The notes beneath the pieces were generated by a model. The model had not been told where the DNA came from. It searched no databases and saw only the letters and a program-made list of their open reading frames with translations. 38,060 bases of DNA from a virus. Location: the IMG/VR virus record IMGVR_UViG_3300015241_000024, positions 1 to 38,060 of that record; one strand, given 5' to 3'. The translations under genes were made by a program, and so were the position numbers. Shown here in pieces: positions 8,901 through 16,442 of this stretch. Within the stretch, counting starts at the first letter, position 1; each line of letters begins with the position of its first letter.

Positions 8901-9089
8901 GCGATGAGCGCGCCGCAGTTCTCGTTCGACACGAGCATTCACCGCGCGCAGTCGATGCGCATCAAGCTCAGTGACTCCGCACCCATCACGCCGGGAACGG
9001 GCTTCGCTGCACGGTGGATAGGGCTGGCCGTCGAGCTCGATCCGCGCGATAATCAAACATTCAAGCTTCCGGCAACAAACAAGAGCTGA
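5916..9089 (+). CDS. Large tail hub/nozzle-like protein
   Basis: A 1057-residue protein, almost entirely beta-rich and Ser/Thr/Asn-rich, starting at ATG 5916 directly after the previous stop. Near residues 35-55 it has NVRYNKIGGVEKRPGI, which resembles the start of podovirus tail nozzle (tubular protein B-type) proteins, where an 'x-x-x-KRPG' segment follows a short N-terminal arm. Later there are WG/YG-rich beta repeats and a region around residues 780-830 (ALPTQVGTLYQSRAGIQL-like) typical of propeller-type hub proteins. It would form the tail tube tip through which DNA leaves. It is longer than the classic family (about 800 residues). A GTATTGACA copy lies mid-gene at 7261. Confidence 0.62.
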   Translation: MATGAQKTTQTMQVTFDSGMDQRTHPRQTQAGAQVLEAVNVRYNKIGGVEKRPGISNLTNFFANTSRAFSAGVQGKLIANENELIVTDGYHIGSRSIAAGTGLAQFLIERGLAPEAVSKLRPISSSQYQLFGQDICYSPDGLIFHAWLMGANPMFGPSALNDVYTTVEDASTGSMIVSSESEAGTGTWWPPKLVACGTSVYLMWCDNTQGTAPFNLYYKKWDRVNMVWGSRTTLRSDLQGDFAVCASNTFIYLICSASGTVNATKYNTSLASVATTNLEVVSAPNSVNVGLAISARHDDAITWAAYCRHNTSTGSNAVRAVALDASLSMAFAAPFTTYTGTSAGGIQLVGVAVDENTNNGIFSISSFANSKPLSVFPVYDINANVIGNASAPNRSAYWVVAASKPFVRGLGSSISPKRAYVFALVGGAIANTANATTPAQYTHMLLELGIDTSPITWSPRPITWQAPRFAAVPQSFSSVLPLWGVPSTANLGNGFMVCDAIIRRNNRQRVSLSSHVIDFNPQNRFLNARLGQTVFMSPGFYWDKSRLAEVSFSYWPQALDSTVSLTGGALANGTYLYRALYEFVDANGFVHQSIPSDAMSVVVAGGTGIASVTLTIPALTVTARQNAGNSFTSVRIVLYRQVSSGPLSGTYLRLFSEGLEPTNDTTQQYITVLDNGTTLIATTATEELYTDSGVFPNVMPSGFTACVTYRNRIWVAYGHTVNYSKSFVTGSTVNFTDAFELPLEESGDITAMWVMDDTLYISTENRLYFLQANGPNDFGQQNDVDTPNRVATDFGCIEPRSVVVTQVGTLYQSRAGIQLMDRKRQVAAEQAGSRVQTDLANFPIITGTNIHPDGRTCAFDCGNTAGTLGVRLVYDYATDRWSRDTILSAGDQSGSYIISETVANGMQFMLVSNGVNVSSRVFYENPAIGLDDGGWVTMSISIGEVHPLGLQGNVSFVKWTVQQARLDAYGVLASFFKDYEASPYMTAAFTDAQIVAMSAPQFSFDTSIHRAQSMRIKLSDSAPITPGTGFAARWIGLAVELDPRDNQTFKLPATNKS
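7261..7269 (+). repeat. GTATTGACA motif copy
   Basis: Exact 9-mer in the middle of the tail hub gene; a one-mismatch copy (GCATTGACA) lies at 7767-7775. Confidence 0.7.
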
Positions 9090-9096
9090 GGGACCC

Positions 9097-10368
9097 ATGG
9101 CGCTCGCAAATCAGGTAGTGAATTCGTTGGCGACGCAGACTGATATGCCGCAGGCGTCGGGCATGGCCGGCAACACATCGCCGACACCGCAGCCCACGCC
9201 AACGCAAACGCAGCCAACGCCTGCGGGGCCCGGGACAACGCCGCAGTCTCCCCCGGCTCAGGGACAGGGCCAGCCGCAGGTAAGGACATATACTCCACCT
9301 ACGCAAGCCGCGACGCCTGGTGGGATAAACAATCCTAATTCCAACGCATCGACACAAGCTCAGCAGCAGTTGCAAGAGCTGTGGGATCACTTGCATAATG
9401 GGATAGGAGGATCCGTAGCTGACGATCTTTATAATCAGATGGCCCCTCAGATAACAGCGGCTATGCAGGGCAAGACAGCGTCGGATCAATCTGCGAATTA
9501 TTATAGAAGAGACCCGCATGGCCAAGTTTGGCAGACCACTCCGGGCTCGCCAAGTGGCTTCCAATATGGGTCATTGACTCCCACTCCCGGCGTCGACATC
9601 CGCGATTGGACGAACGTTAATAACCCGCTCGCCTACCAATATGGTGGCCAGATGGGGGGCGCTGCGAGCGAAGAGCAGCGTTACGCGCAGATGGGCCAGA
9701 ACACCGGACAAATGAACCTCGGCAACTACAACAACATTGCCGGTCAGTATGGCGGCGACACGAACAATGCGCTCTCGATGCTTCAACAGCGGGCCAGCGG
9801 ACAGGGACCGAGCATCGCGGATGCGCAGATGCAGCAAGGCCTTTCCCAGGCACGTCAAGCTCAGATGCAGCAGGCTGCGAGCGCGCGCGGTGGTGGAGCA
9901 AACCTCGTTGCGGCCGAACAGCTGGCGGGGAGCAATGCCTCGCAGCAGCAGTCGGCCAGCCTTGGGCAAGCTGCGACGGCGCGTGCTCAGGAGCAAATCG
10001 GCGCGCAACAGGCGTACGGAACTCTGGCGAATCAGGCCTATGCAACGCAGGGCGGGCTCGCCGCGCAGCTCGCGCAGCAGCAGGCAGCGCTCTCTCAACA
10101 GGGCCAGCTCGCCTACGAGTCGATGCGTCAGGGCGTGTTCAATCAGCAGCTAAATGCGCAGCAGGCTGGCGAAGCGGCGAATGCGGGCGCCTATCAGTTC
10201 GGTCAAAACCAGAACATGCAGCAACAGCAGATCGACAATTCGAATCGCAACGCGCTACTCGGGGGTCTGCTCACCGCCGGCGGCACGGTTCTGGGCACGG
10301 TCGTCGGGGGTCCTGCTGGTGGTGTCGCAGGCGGCATGGCAGGCAATGCCGCGGCGAAGGCAGTCTGA
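9097..10368 (+). CDS. Ejection (internal virion) protein 1, Gln/Ala-rich
   Basis: A 423-residue protein with a Pro/Thr/Gln low-complexity N-terminus (residues about 25-75), a long Gln/Ala helical region (residues about 235-385) and a C-terminal glycine-zipper hydrophobic segment (LLGGLLTAGGTVLGTVVGG, residues about 390-410). Podovirus ejection proteins are stored in the head and extrude to span the cell envelope; helical Q/A-rich sequence plus a membrane-active glycine zipper fits that role. It starts 7 bases after the hub gene and its stop overlaps the next start (TGATG). Confidence 0.62.
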   Translation: MALANQVVNSLATQTDMPQASGMAGNTSPTPQPTPTQTQPTPAGPGTTPQSPPAQGQGQPQVRTYTPPTQAATPGGINNPNSNASTQAQQQLQELWDHLHNGIGGSVADDLYNQMAPQITAAMQGKTASDQSANYYRRDPHGQVWQTTPGSPSGFQYGSLTPTPGVDIRDWTNVNNPLAYQYGGQMGGAASEEQRYAQMGQNTGQMNLGNYNNIAGQYGGDTNNALSMLQQRASGQGPSIADAQMQQGLSQARQAQMQQAASARGGGANLVAAEQLAGSNASQQQSASLGQAATARAQEQIGAQQAYGTLANQAYATQGGLAAQLAQQQAALSQQGQLAYESMRQGVFNQQLNAQQAGEAANAGAYQFGQNQNMQQQQIDNSNRNALLGGLLTAGGTVLGTVVGGPAGGVAGGMAGNAAAKAV

Positions 10369-11996
10369 TGCCCACCGAAGAATTCATGAGCAGAATGCAG
10401 CCCGCGGTCGATGCCTACGCGTCGAACTACGTGAACGCACCGCCCGACCCGAATGCCGCGAACTTCACGCCTGCGAATCTCCCCGTTGCGTCCAGCGAGC
10501 CGTTGGTATCGCAGGCGCCGCCCCCACCACCACCCGCGCCGCTTCCGCCGGCTGAGGGAGGGTTCACGGCGGCACCCCCCGCGCCGGTGAGCATTGCGGG
10601 GCCCGGCTCCTATCTGCCTCCCCCGTCTCCGCCCCCAGTGGCGCCCGCGCCACCCGGTCTGCCGAAGACCGCGCTCCTCCGGGGCGCGGGGGCGCTCCCC
10701 GCGCACGAACAGCTCCAGGTGGGGCCGACGAGTCTCGCACTCAACAATCAAGCGCTCGAGCAGCGCGTGGGTGGCGTTGGCGCAGCTGAGAGCATCCACG
10801 AAACGCAGGCCGCCAAGGCCATGCTCGCTGCGCGCGTGCGCGAAGACGATGCGGACAAGCGCGTGGCGGACGCCGCAGCACTCCAGGCTGCGCAGCAGAA
10901 GTCGGCGGCCGAGGCGAATCAGAAGGTCCAGGATGCGACGAAAGCGACGCAGAATGTTGCGCCGATCACGGACTATTGGGCGGATCGGTCGACATTTCAG
11001 CACATGGGGAATGCCATCGCCATCGGCCTGGCGGGCATGGGGCAGGCTATTTCGCGACAAGGTGGTCCGAACCCGGTGATGCAAATGCTCCAGGCCGATA
11101 TGGATCGGGACCTTCGGACAAAACAAATGCGGTTCGAACAGCAGACGAAAGGCGCTGCGGCGGTCAAAGATGCCGCCCAGCAGCATTTCGACAACATGGT
11201 CCGCCAGTTCGGGCTCGAGCCGGCAACGCAAATCATGGCCGCCGCGCAGCGCGACAAGGTGGCGGCGCAGATCGACCAGGAAGCGGCGGGCTCGAAGTTC
11301 GCAGATCAGCAGGCGAATGGCGCGAAGATGGCGGCAGACCTTCGTGCGGACGCGAATGACCGGAAAGCGGGCGCCATCAAACTCATCCAGGCTACCAAGG
11401 GCGAAGACAAGTACCTCGATCCGGAGCTTGGTGTCGAGATGACGCGCAAGGAATACGCGGAATACCGCGCGAAGCAGTCGCTTCAGGGGCAAGAGCTTGC
11501 GGGCAAGGCCGCGGCGAAGGGCGGCGACCATGCTGATGAAAACCGGCGCTTCATCGCGGACAAGCTCCAGCAGGGAGGGTTCCCGCAAACAGAAAGCCTC
11601 CTGAACAGCGCCCGCAAGGCTACGCAGGCTGCTGGCGACAAGGGCACCGGCGTCATCGCAACGGAGATGTGGAAGCGCTCGCCCGTTCTCTTCGAGAAGA
11701 CGTACGGGCCGGAGGCTACGGCTCGCGAGCAAGCGTTCCAAGCGCTGGCCAACGCGGACATCCACAATACGTCGGGCGGCGCAGTGAGTGCGGATGAATG
11801 GGTCCGGAACAGCGCGAAGCTGTATGGCGCGAAGGACAAGGAGTCTCGGGAGCAAGTGCTTGACTCGTTCGCGGACGTTCTGAACAAGGGCGCGGCGAAC
11901 ATCAAAGCTGGTGGAGGGCTCCAGGCCGCGCAGGAATATGATGCCAACCGCCAGGCCTTGGCGCCTCCTCCCATCAAGTTCAAGCCGAGTAAATAA
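10368..11996 (+). CDS. Ejection (internal virion) protein 2
   Basis: The 542-residue product starts at ATG 10368 (TGATG overlap). Residues about 45-110 are Pro/Ala-rich with runs of proline, then comes a long Ala/Gln/Lys/Asp-rich, strongly helical region to about residue 420 and a charged C-terminus. It has no enzymatic motif. Its position between two other ejection-like genes and its helix-rich composition fit an internal virion protein. The last gene base is shared with the next ATG (TAATGG). The exact role is inferred. Confidence 0.55.
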   Translation: MPTEEFMSRMQPAVDAYASNYVNAPPDPNAANFTPANLPVASSEPLVSQAPPPPPPAPLPPAEGGFTAAPPAPVSIAGPGSYLPPPSPPPVAPAPPGLPKTALLRGAGALPAHEQLQVGPTSLALNNQALEQRVGGVGAAESIHETQAAKAMLAARVREDDADKRVADAAALQAAQQKSAAEANQKVQDATKATQNVAPITDYWADRSTFQHMGNAIAIGLAGMGQAISRQGGPNPVMQMLQADMDRDLRTKQMRFEQQTKGAAAVKDAAQQHFDNMVRQFGLEPATQIMAAAQRDKVAAQIDQEAAGSKFADQQANGAKMAADLRADANDRKAGAIKLIQATKGEDKYLDPELGVEMTRKEYAEYRAKQSLQGQELAGKAAAKGGDHADENRRFIADKLQQGGFPQTESLLNSARKATQAAGDKGTGVIATEMWKRSPVLFEKTYGPEATAREQAFQALANADIHNTSGGAVSADEWVRNSAKLYGAKDKESREQVLDSFADVLNKGAANIKAGGGLQAAQEYDANRQALAPPPIKFKPSK

Positions 11997-14900
11997 TGGC
12001 GGACGTCAATGTACTCGACCCGTCTGGCCGTCCGGGAACCATCCCGGAAGACCAGCTTGAAGCCGCCAAGGCGCAAGGGTTTGCCGAGGCGCCCCAGGAA
12101 GGGCCGCAGCAGTCCGCGCTCTATAAGGTCGGCGAGGGCATCTACAACGTCGGCGAGACGCTGGAGAGCGGCTTTCGCGGCGTCATGCGCGGTGCGACGG
12201 CGGGGCTGAGCGAGGCCGCGGACAAGGCGCTTCTCGACTCAAGCCTCGGCAAGGCCATCTACGGGGAGACTGCGGGGAAGGAATACGCTGCGACGACCGC
12301 GCGGGAGAAGGCCGAGCACCCGTTGGTGAACGCCGCGGGCGAGGTCACGGGCATGGTCGGGGGCGCGTTCGCGGGCGAGGGGGCGGGCGCGCTTACCACG
12401 CCGCTCGGTCTCCTCGGGAGCGCTGGCAAGGGCGCCGCGAGTGTGGCTGAGCGGCTCGCGGGTGGTCTTGCGGAGCGCGGCGTGCTGGGGCGCGCGGCAG
12501 CCGGTGCAGCGAAGCTCGGCGCGCAGGGCGCAGTGGAGAACGCGCTCTACTCCGGCATCCAGGAGGCATCCGAGGAATCGCTCGGGGATCCCGAGCTCAA
12601 TGCGGAAAAGATTTGGGCGGCAACGTCACACGGCGCCGAGGGGGGGCTTCTGCTCGGTGGCCTCCTCGGCGGTGGTGGCTCGCTGGCAAAGAGCGGGGTG
12701 TCTTTCGCTCACGATATGGCCTCCACGCATGCCGACAAGTTGACCGAGCTGGCCAATGACCAGCGGTGGCGCGCGCTCGATCCGCTCAAGAAATTCAGCG
12801 TCGAGGCGAATGCGCGGGTGGAGGGCGGCACGAACACGGTTGGGGAGGTGCTCGGAAAGTACGACATCATCCCTGGAGACATCAAGACGGCCGCAAAGGC
12901 CGGAGGCATCGAGCACATCGCTCCCAAAATCGACGAAGCTGTCGATGCAATTGGTAAGAAAATCGGCGAGGTTACGGCGGCCTCCGATGCGACCATCCCG
13001 CTTCAGACCATCGACACCGCGCTCGAGAAGACTATCGAGCCCATTCGAAAGAAAGCCGGTTTTGAGGGTGTCGTGCGGTCGCTGGAAGACTACCGCAATT
13101 CGCTCACGAGCCATCTGGAAGAGGGCGCTAACGCTGATGCGACGGTTTCCCTTCAGGACGCGCTCTTTCAGCGGAAGGCGCTTGATGAGCTGGTCTACAA
13201 AGAAACGCGCGCGCTCGACCCGAGCTTGCGCGTCGAAGCGCTGCGCGGCATCCGTTCGGACTTCGAGGGCGTCATTGTCGATGCGTTCGATAAGGCCGCT
13301 ACGGAAGCCGGAAATCCCGGCGCCAAAGCCGAGCTTCTTGGACTGAAGAAGGACTACCAGGCGCTTTCAATCGCCAAGGATGCTGTCGAGACAAGTACGG
13401 CACGCATGGCGACGAACCGAAATTTTTCGCTCAGTGACTACCTTTCTGGTGGCGCGGCTTCGCACGTGGGCGCCGCGGTGGGAGGTTTCGTTGGCGGGGC
13501 GCCAGGGGCGATGATTGGCGGCATGGTGGGCGGTGCTGCGGGTGCGGCCATCAATCGTCTCGGGCGCGAGCGCGGGAACGCCGTCGCCGCCGCGGCACTC
13601 GACCGGCTCGCGGCATTCGGTGGCAAGTCGCGCATCACGGTGCGCCTCCCCGAGGCGGCGCAAGCCCTTGCAAAGGAGGCTGCTGCGGCAGAAGGCGTAG
13701 CGACGAAGGAGGGCGGCACGCTCCAGAAGGTCACGAGCGCTGTTCCGAATCCGATACCGGTAGAGGCGAAAGAACCCGAGCCCATAGGTGGGTTTCGACA
13801 GAAAATGGATGATTCTCTCATGCGAGAAATTGGTGTCCAGAATCATCCGGACAATGAGACCCTCGAAGCACTTGGGCACAAGATTTTCGGTGACAAGGTG
13901 CCAGATGCTGAATTTTGGAAAAACATGTGGCGGGTGCCAGAGGGGTACAGCCTAAAAATCAACGAGATGACGGGCATCAAGGCGTTGGGTGTGACTGCCG
14001 AAATTCTGGATAAGGATGGGAAAGTGGTTGGCCAATTGGAGCGCCATTTTTTCAAGGACCCTGGGAAGCCGCTCGAAGTTCAGCATTCGTACATGTCAAT
14101 TGACCCCGCAGCTCAGGGTCAAGGTATCGGATCAGAAATTCAAAAATCTTCACTTGAATCGTATCACCGACTTGGTGTCGGGCAGGTCAACATTCATGCA
14201 TCACTGGACGTCGGACCATATGCGTGGGCCCGTCACAAGGGTTTTGAAATGACCGACGAATCCAAGGGTGACCTGCATTGGTCCGCCAAAGAATGGGCTC
14301 ATGCCAAGCAGTTGCCACCTTCCGATTTGCAAGCGTTGAATGCAGCCATCGACAAGTCGCCATATGCCATCACTGAACTGCCTTTTGGCAAGGAATTTCT
14401 GCTCAATTCTGGCGGGTGGTATGGCCATATGAATGTCAATGCTGCAATGCTCGAGAAGGCGGCGCAGTTCGAGCGCGCGCAAGCCGCCATCAAAAAAACG
14501 GACACCGAGGTAAAGGCTGCGGCGAAAGGCATTGTCGAGGGGCCCAAGGCGGCCAAGACGCCGTACCGGTCGCCCGCGGAGCCGCTCAAGCAGCGCTTTG
14601 ACGATGCCGTGAAGAAAGTCCAGGAAGTGAGTCAGAACGCTGATGCGCTCACTGCGCGCGCCGTGGTGCCGCTCACACACTTGCCCAAGACCGGCTCGGC
14701 GCTCGGGCGTGCGACGCTACGCGCGGCTTCGTACCTCGTAACGCAGATGCCTACGAGCCCGGTGCGCCCATCGCTCGGCATGATGATGCCGACGCGGGTC
14801 TCGGACACGGACATGAACGCCTTCTTGGAGAAATACCAGGCGGCGACGCAGCCCTTCGTGGTGCTCAAGGCGTTCGCCTCCGGGCGCATCACGCCAGGAC

Positions 14901-15196
14901 AGGCCAAAGCCGTTCAAGCGGTGAGCCCGGCCATCTTCGCCGCGCTCCAAAAAGAGGCGCTGGACGTCATCCAGGTTCGCAAAACGTCGAAGGACCCGCT
15001 CCCCTTCGATGCCCGCCAGCGCATGTCGATTCTGCTCGGAATCGTGACCGATCCAAGTCAAGATCCAAAGATGATGAAAGCTCTCCAGGCCAACGTGGCG
15101 ATGGCGGCACCATCACCTGCGGGGCAAGCTAGCGGGGGGTCAACTGGCGGCCTTCCGCTCAACACCAGCAAGTTCGATTCGTTGGAGGAGAAATAA
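11996..15196 (+). CDS. Ejection protein 3 with embedded GNAT-like acetyltransferase domain
   Basis: The 1066-residue protein has Ala/Gly-rich helical regions with glycine zippers (around residues 110-155 and AAVGGFVGGAPGAMIGGMVG near residues 490-520), which suit membrane penetration during DNA ejection. Residues about 630-770 look different: a region ending in IDPAAQGQGIGSEIQ (about 701-715) and GPYAWARHKGFEM matches GNAT motif A (acetyl-CoA binding, Q/R-x-x-G-x-G/A) and the 'x-x-Y-x-x-x-GF' motif B. The DNA there (about 13840-14450) is lower in GC: I count 45% in 14101-14160 against 73% in 12301-12360. I infer a domain gained by recombination. An acetyltransferase carried in a virion protein could act inside the host at once after ejection. 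The ATG 11996 overlaps the previous stop (TAATGG). Confidence 0.68.
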   Translation: MADVNVLDPSGRPGTIPEDQLEAAKAQGFAEAPQEGPQQSALYKVGEGIYNVGETLESGFRGVMRGATAGLSEAADKALLDSSLGKAIYGETAGKEYAATTAREKAEHPLVNAAGEVTGMVGGAFAGEGAGALTTPLGLLGSAGKGAASVAERLAGGLAERGVLGRAAAGAAKLGAQGAVENALYSGIQEASEESLGDPELNAEKIWAATSHGAEGGLLLGGLLGGGGSLAKSGVSFAHDMASTHADKLTELANDQRWRALDPLKKFSVEANARVEGGTNTVGEVLGKYDIIPGDIKTAAKAGGIEHIAPKIDEAVDAIGKKIGEVTAASDATIPLQTIDTALEKTIEPIRKKAGFEGVVRSLEDYRNSLTSHLEEGANADATVSLQDALFQRKALDELVYKETRALDPSLRVEALRGIRSDFEGVIVDAFDKAATEAGNPGAKAELLGLKKDYQALSIAKDAVETSTARMATNRNFSLSDYLSGGAASHVGAAVGGFVGGAPGAMIGGMVGGAAGAAINRLGRERGNAVAAAALDRLAAFGGKSRITVRLPEAAQALAKEAAAAEGVATKEGGTLQKVTSAVPNPIPVEAKEPEPIGGFRQKMDDSLMREIGVQNHPDNETLEALGHKIFGDKVPDAEFWKNMWRVPEGYSLKINEMTGIKALGVTAEILDKDGKVVGQLERHFFKDPGKPLEVQHSYMSIDPAAQGQGIGSEIQKSSLESYHRLGVGQVNIHASLDVGPYAWARHKGFEMTDESKGDLHWSAKEWAHAKQLPPSDLQALNAAIDKSPYAITELPFGKEFLLNSGGWYGHMNVNAAMLEKAAQFERAQAAIKKTDTEVKAAAKGIVEGPKAAKTPYRSPAEPLKQRFDDAVKKVQEVSQNADALTARAVVPLTHLPKTGSALGRATLRAASYLVTQMPTSPVRPSLGMMMPTRVSDTDMNAFLEKYQAATQPFVVLKAFASGRITPGQAKAVQAVSPAIFAALQKEALDVIQVRKTSKDPLPFDARQRMSILLGIVTDPSQDPKMMKALQANVAMAAPSPAGQASGGSTGGLPLNTSKFDSLEEK

Positions 15197-15198
15197 TC

Positions 15199-15639
15199 AT
15201 GTCGATGGTCATCAATGAAGCCGTTTCGCAGGACGCGAACATCCAGCCTCCGCGCCGTGGACAGGTCGTCGCGTTGACCGTGGACGCCACCCCGCGCGCG
15301 TATGCGCTTACGGGTCTCACTCTGAATGCTCAGAAATTTCAGCAAAATTCGAACGAGCATCTCTTTCTCACGTTGAGAAACGACAACGCCACGACGAACC
15401 TCTACTACCTGTTTTCGGACGTGACATCGGCGGCGCTCGACCCGACGCTTGCCGTCGCCGCAGGTAGCCCGCTGGCCTTCTCCGACGCGTACGGAGACTT
15501 CATCCCACCGAGCAGCGCGGTCAACGTGCGCATCCAGAGAGGTATCGACAAGTTCCTCATCGTCCGCACCGGGACGGGCACCGCCATTCTCCGGCTCTAT
15601 CCGTCCAGCGAGTCGTCTCTTCAGATTGGCGCGTCGTGA
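15199..15639 (+). CDS. Small virion/tail protein, unknown
   Basis: A 146-residue product with a strong ribosome site (GGAGGAG at 15184-15190) and ATG at 15199. It is beta-rich (GQVVALTVDATPRAYALTGL, then FLIVRTGTGTAILRLYPSS). The genes after it encode tail fibre/spike-like proteins, so it may be a small tail or fibre-base component. I do not recognise the family. The stop overlaps the next start (TGATG). Confidence 0.52.
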   Translation: MSMVINEAVSQDANIQPPRRGQVVALTVDATPRAYALTGLTLNAQKFQQNSNEHLFLTLRNDNATTNLYYLFSDVTSAALDPTLAVAAGSPLAFSDAYGDFIPPSSAVNVRIQRGIDKFLIVRTGTGTAILRLYPSSESSLQIGAS

Positions 15640-16442
15640 TGCAGGTGGAAATTGTCGACAGGATGCCGGGACGGCGCCGCCTGCATGCGATGTCTCGCCG
15701 AGAGCGGGGTCTTCCCGTTTTGGGAGGCGGCGGCGGCAGTACGTTCGTGCCCTCGCAGGCGGCTGGATATTTCGACGAATTCATCGGAGACTCCGCGACC
15801 GCTGCTGCCTGGACGAGCATTTTCGGCACCACGTCGATGGTCCAAGCCGTTGGAGCGAACCAACCTACGATTCTCACCGCGGACATCAACGGGCATAAGG
15901 CGGTCGCATACAACGGCACGACGCAGTACCAGGAGTCGTCTACGTGGGGCATGAACGGGTCCGCAAACTGGACCTGGTACATGGTATACTGCAACCTGGG
16001 CACCGTGCCCTTCGGTGGTGTGATGTACGGGTCGACGGGCGGGGGCGGCACGCGTGTATCGTTCCGCCTCGACCAGCAGGACCCGGGCTCACTGGACAAT
16101 GGCTTCCTACGCCTGGAGCGCACTGGGACGAACAGCATTCCGAACAACGGTGCGACGTGGTCCGTCGACACACGTCCGGGCGGAGCTGGCCAGGGCTACC
16201 ACATCGCTGCGGGGCGACATGGTCCGACGGCCAACGAGTTTTTCGTCGACGGTGTCAGTCGCGGTACGTGGACGAACAGTGACCAGCTTTGCTACGCGTT
16301 TCTGACCATTGGCAGATACCAGGCCGGCATCTTGAACACCAACTTCAAGACGCCGCATGCGCTCAATTTCAACGCGTTCCACAACGACACCACCATGGGA
16401 CAGATGACCACCTACCTGCGGACAAGATACGCGCTTTCATGA
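15639..16442 (+). CDS. Tail fibre/spike-like protein, lectin-type (ConA/LamG-like) fold
   Basis: This 267-residue protein has an Arg-rich start (GRRRLHAMSRRERGLPVLGGG), then a Gly linker, then a beta-rich body with features of concanavalin-like/LamG folds: PSQAAGYFDEFIGDSATAAAW, NGHKAVAYNGTTQYQ, NWTWYMVYCNLG and a final FNAFHNDTTMGQMTTYLRTRY, where the late helical tip 'YLRTRY' is common in such phage lectin domains. It probably binds cell-surface polysaccharide. ATG 15639 (coupled to the previous stop) was chosen over GTG 15636. The family call is by pattern. Confidence 0.6.
   Translation: MQVEIVDRMPGRRRLHAMSRRERGLPVLGGGGGSTFVPSQAAGYFDEFIGDSATAAAWTSIFGTTSMVQAVGANQPTILTADINGHKAVAYNGTTQYQESSTWGMNGSANWTWYMVYCNLGTVPFGGVMYGSTGGGGTRVSFRLDQQDPGSLDNGFLRLERTGTNSIPNNGATWSVDTRPGGAGQGYHIAAGRHGPTANEFFVDGVSRGTWTNSDQLCYAFLTIGRYQAGILNTNFKTPHALNFNAFHNDTTMGQMTTYLRTRYALS

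Noticed and set aside
10203-11855. Long - strand open frame of 550 codons opposite the ejection gene
   Set aside because: Arg/His/Leu-rich product typical of the antisense of GC-rich coding DNA; the + strand gene has a normal start, coupling and composition.
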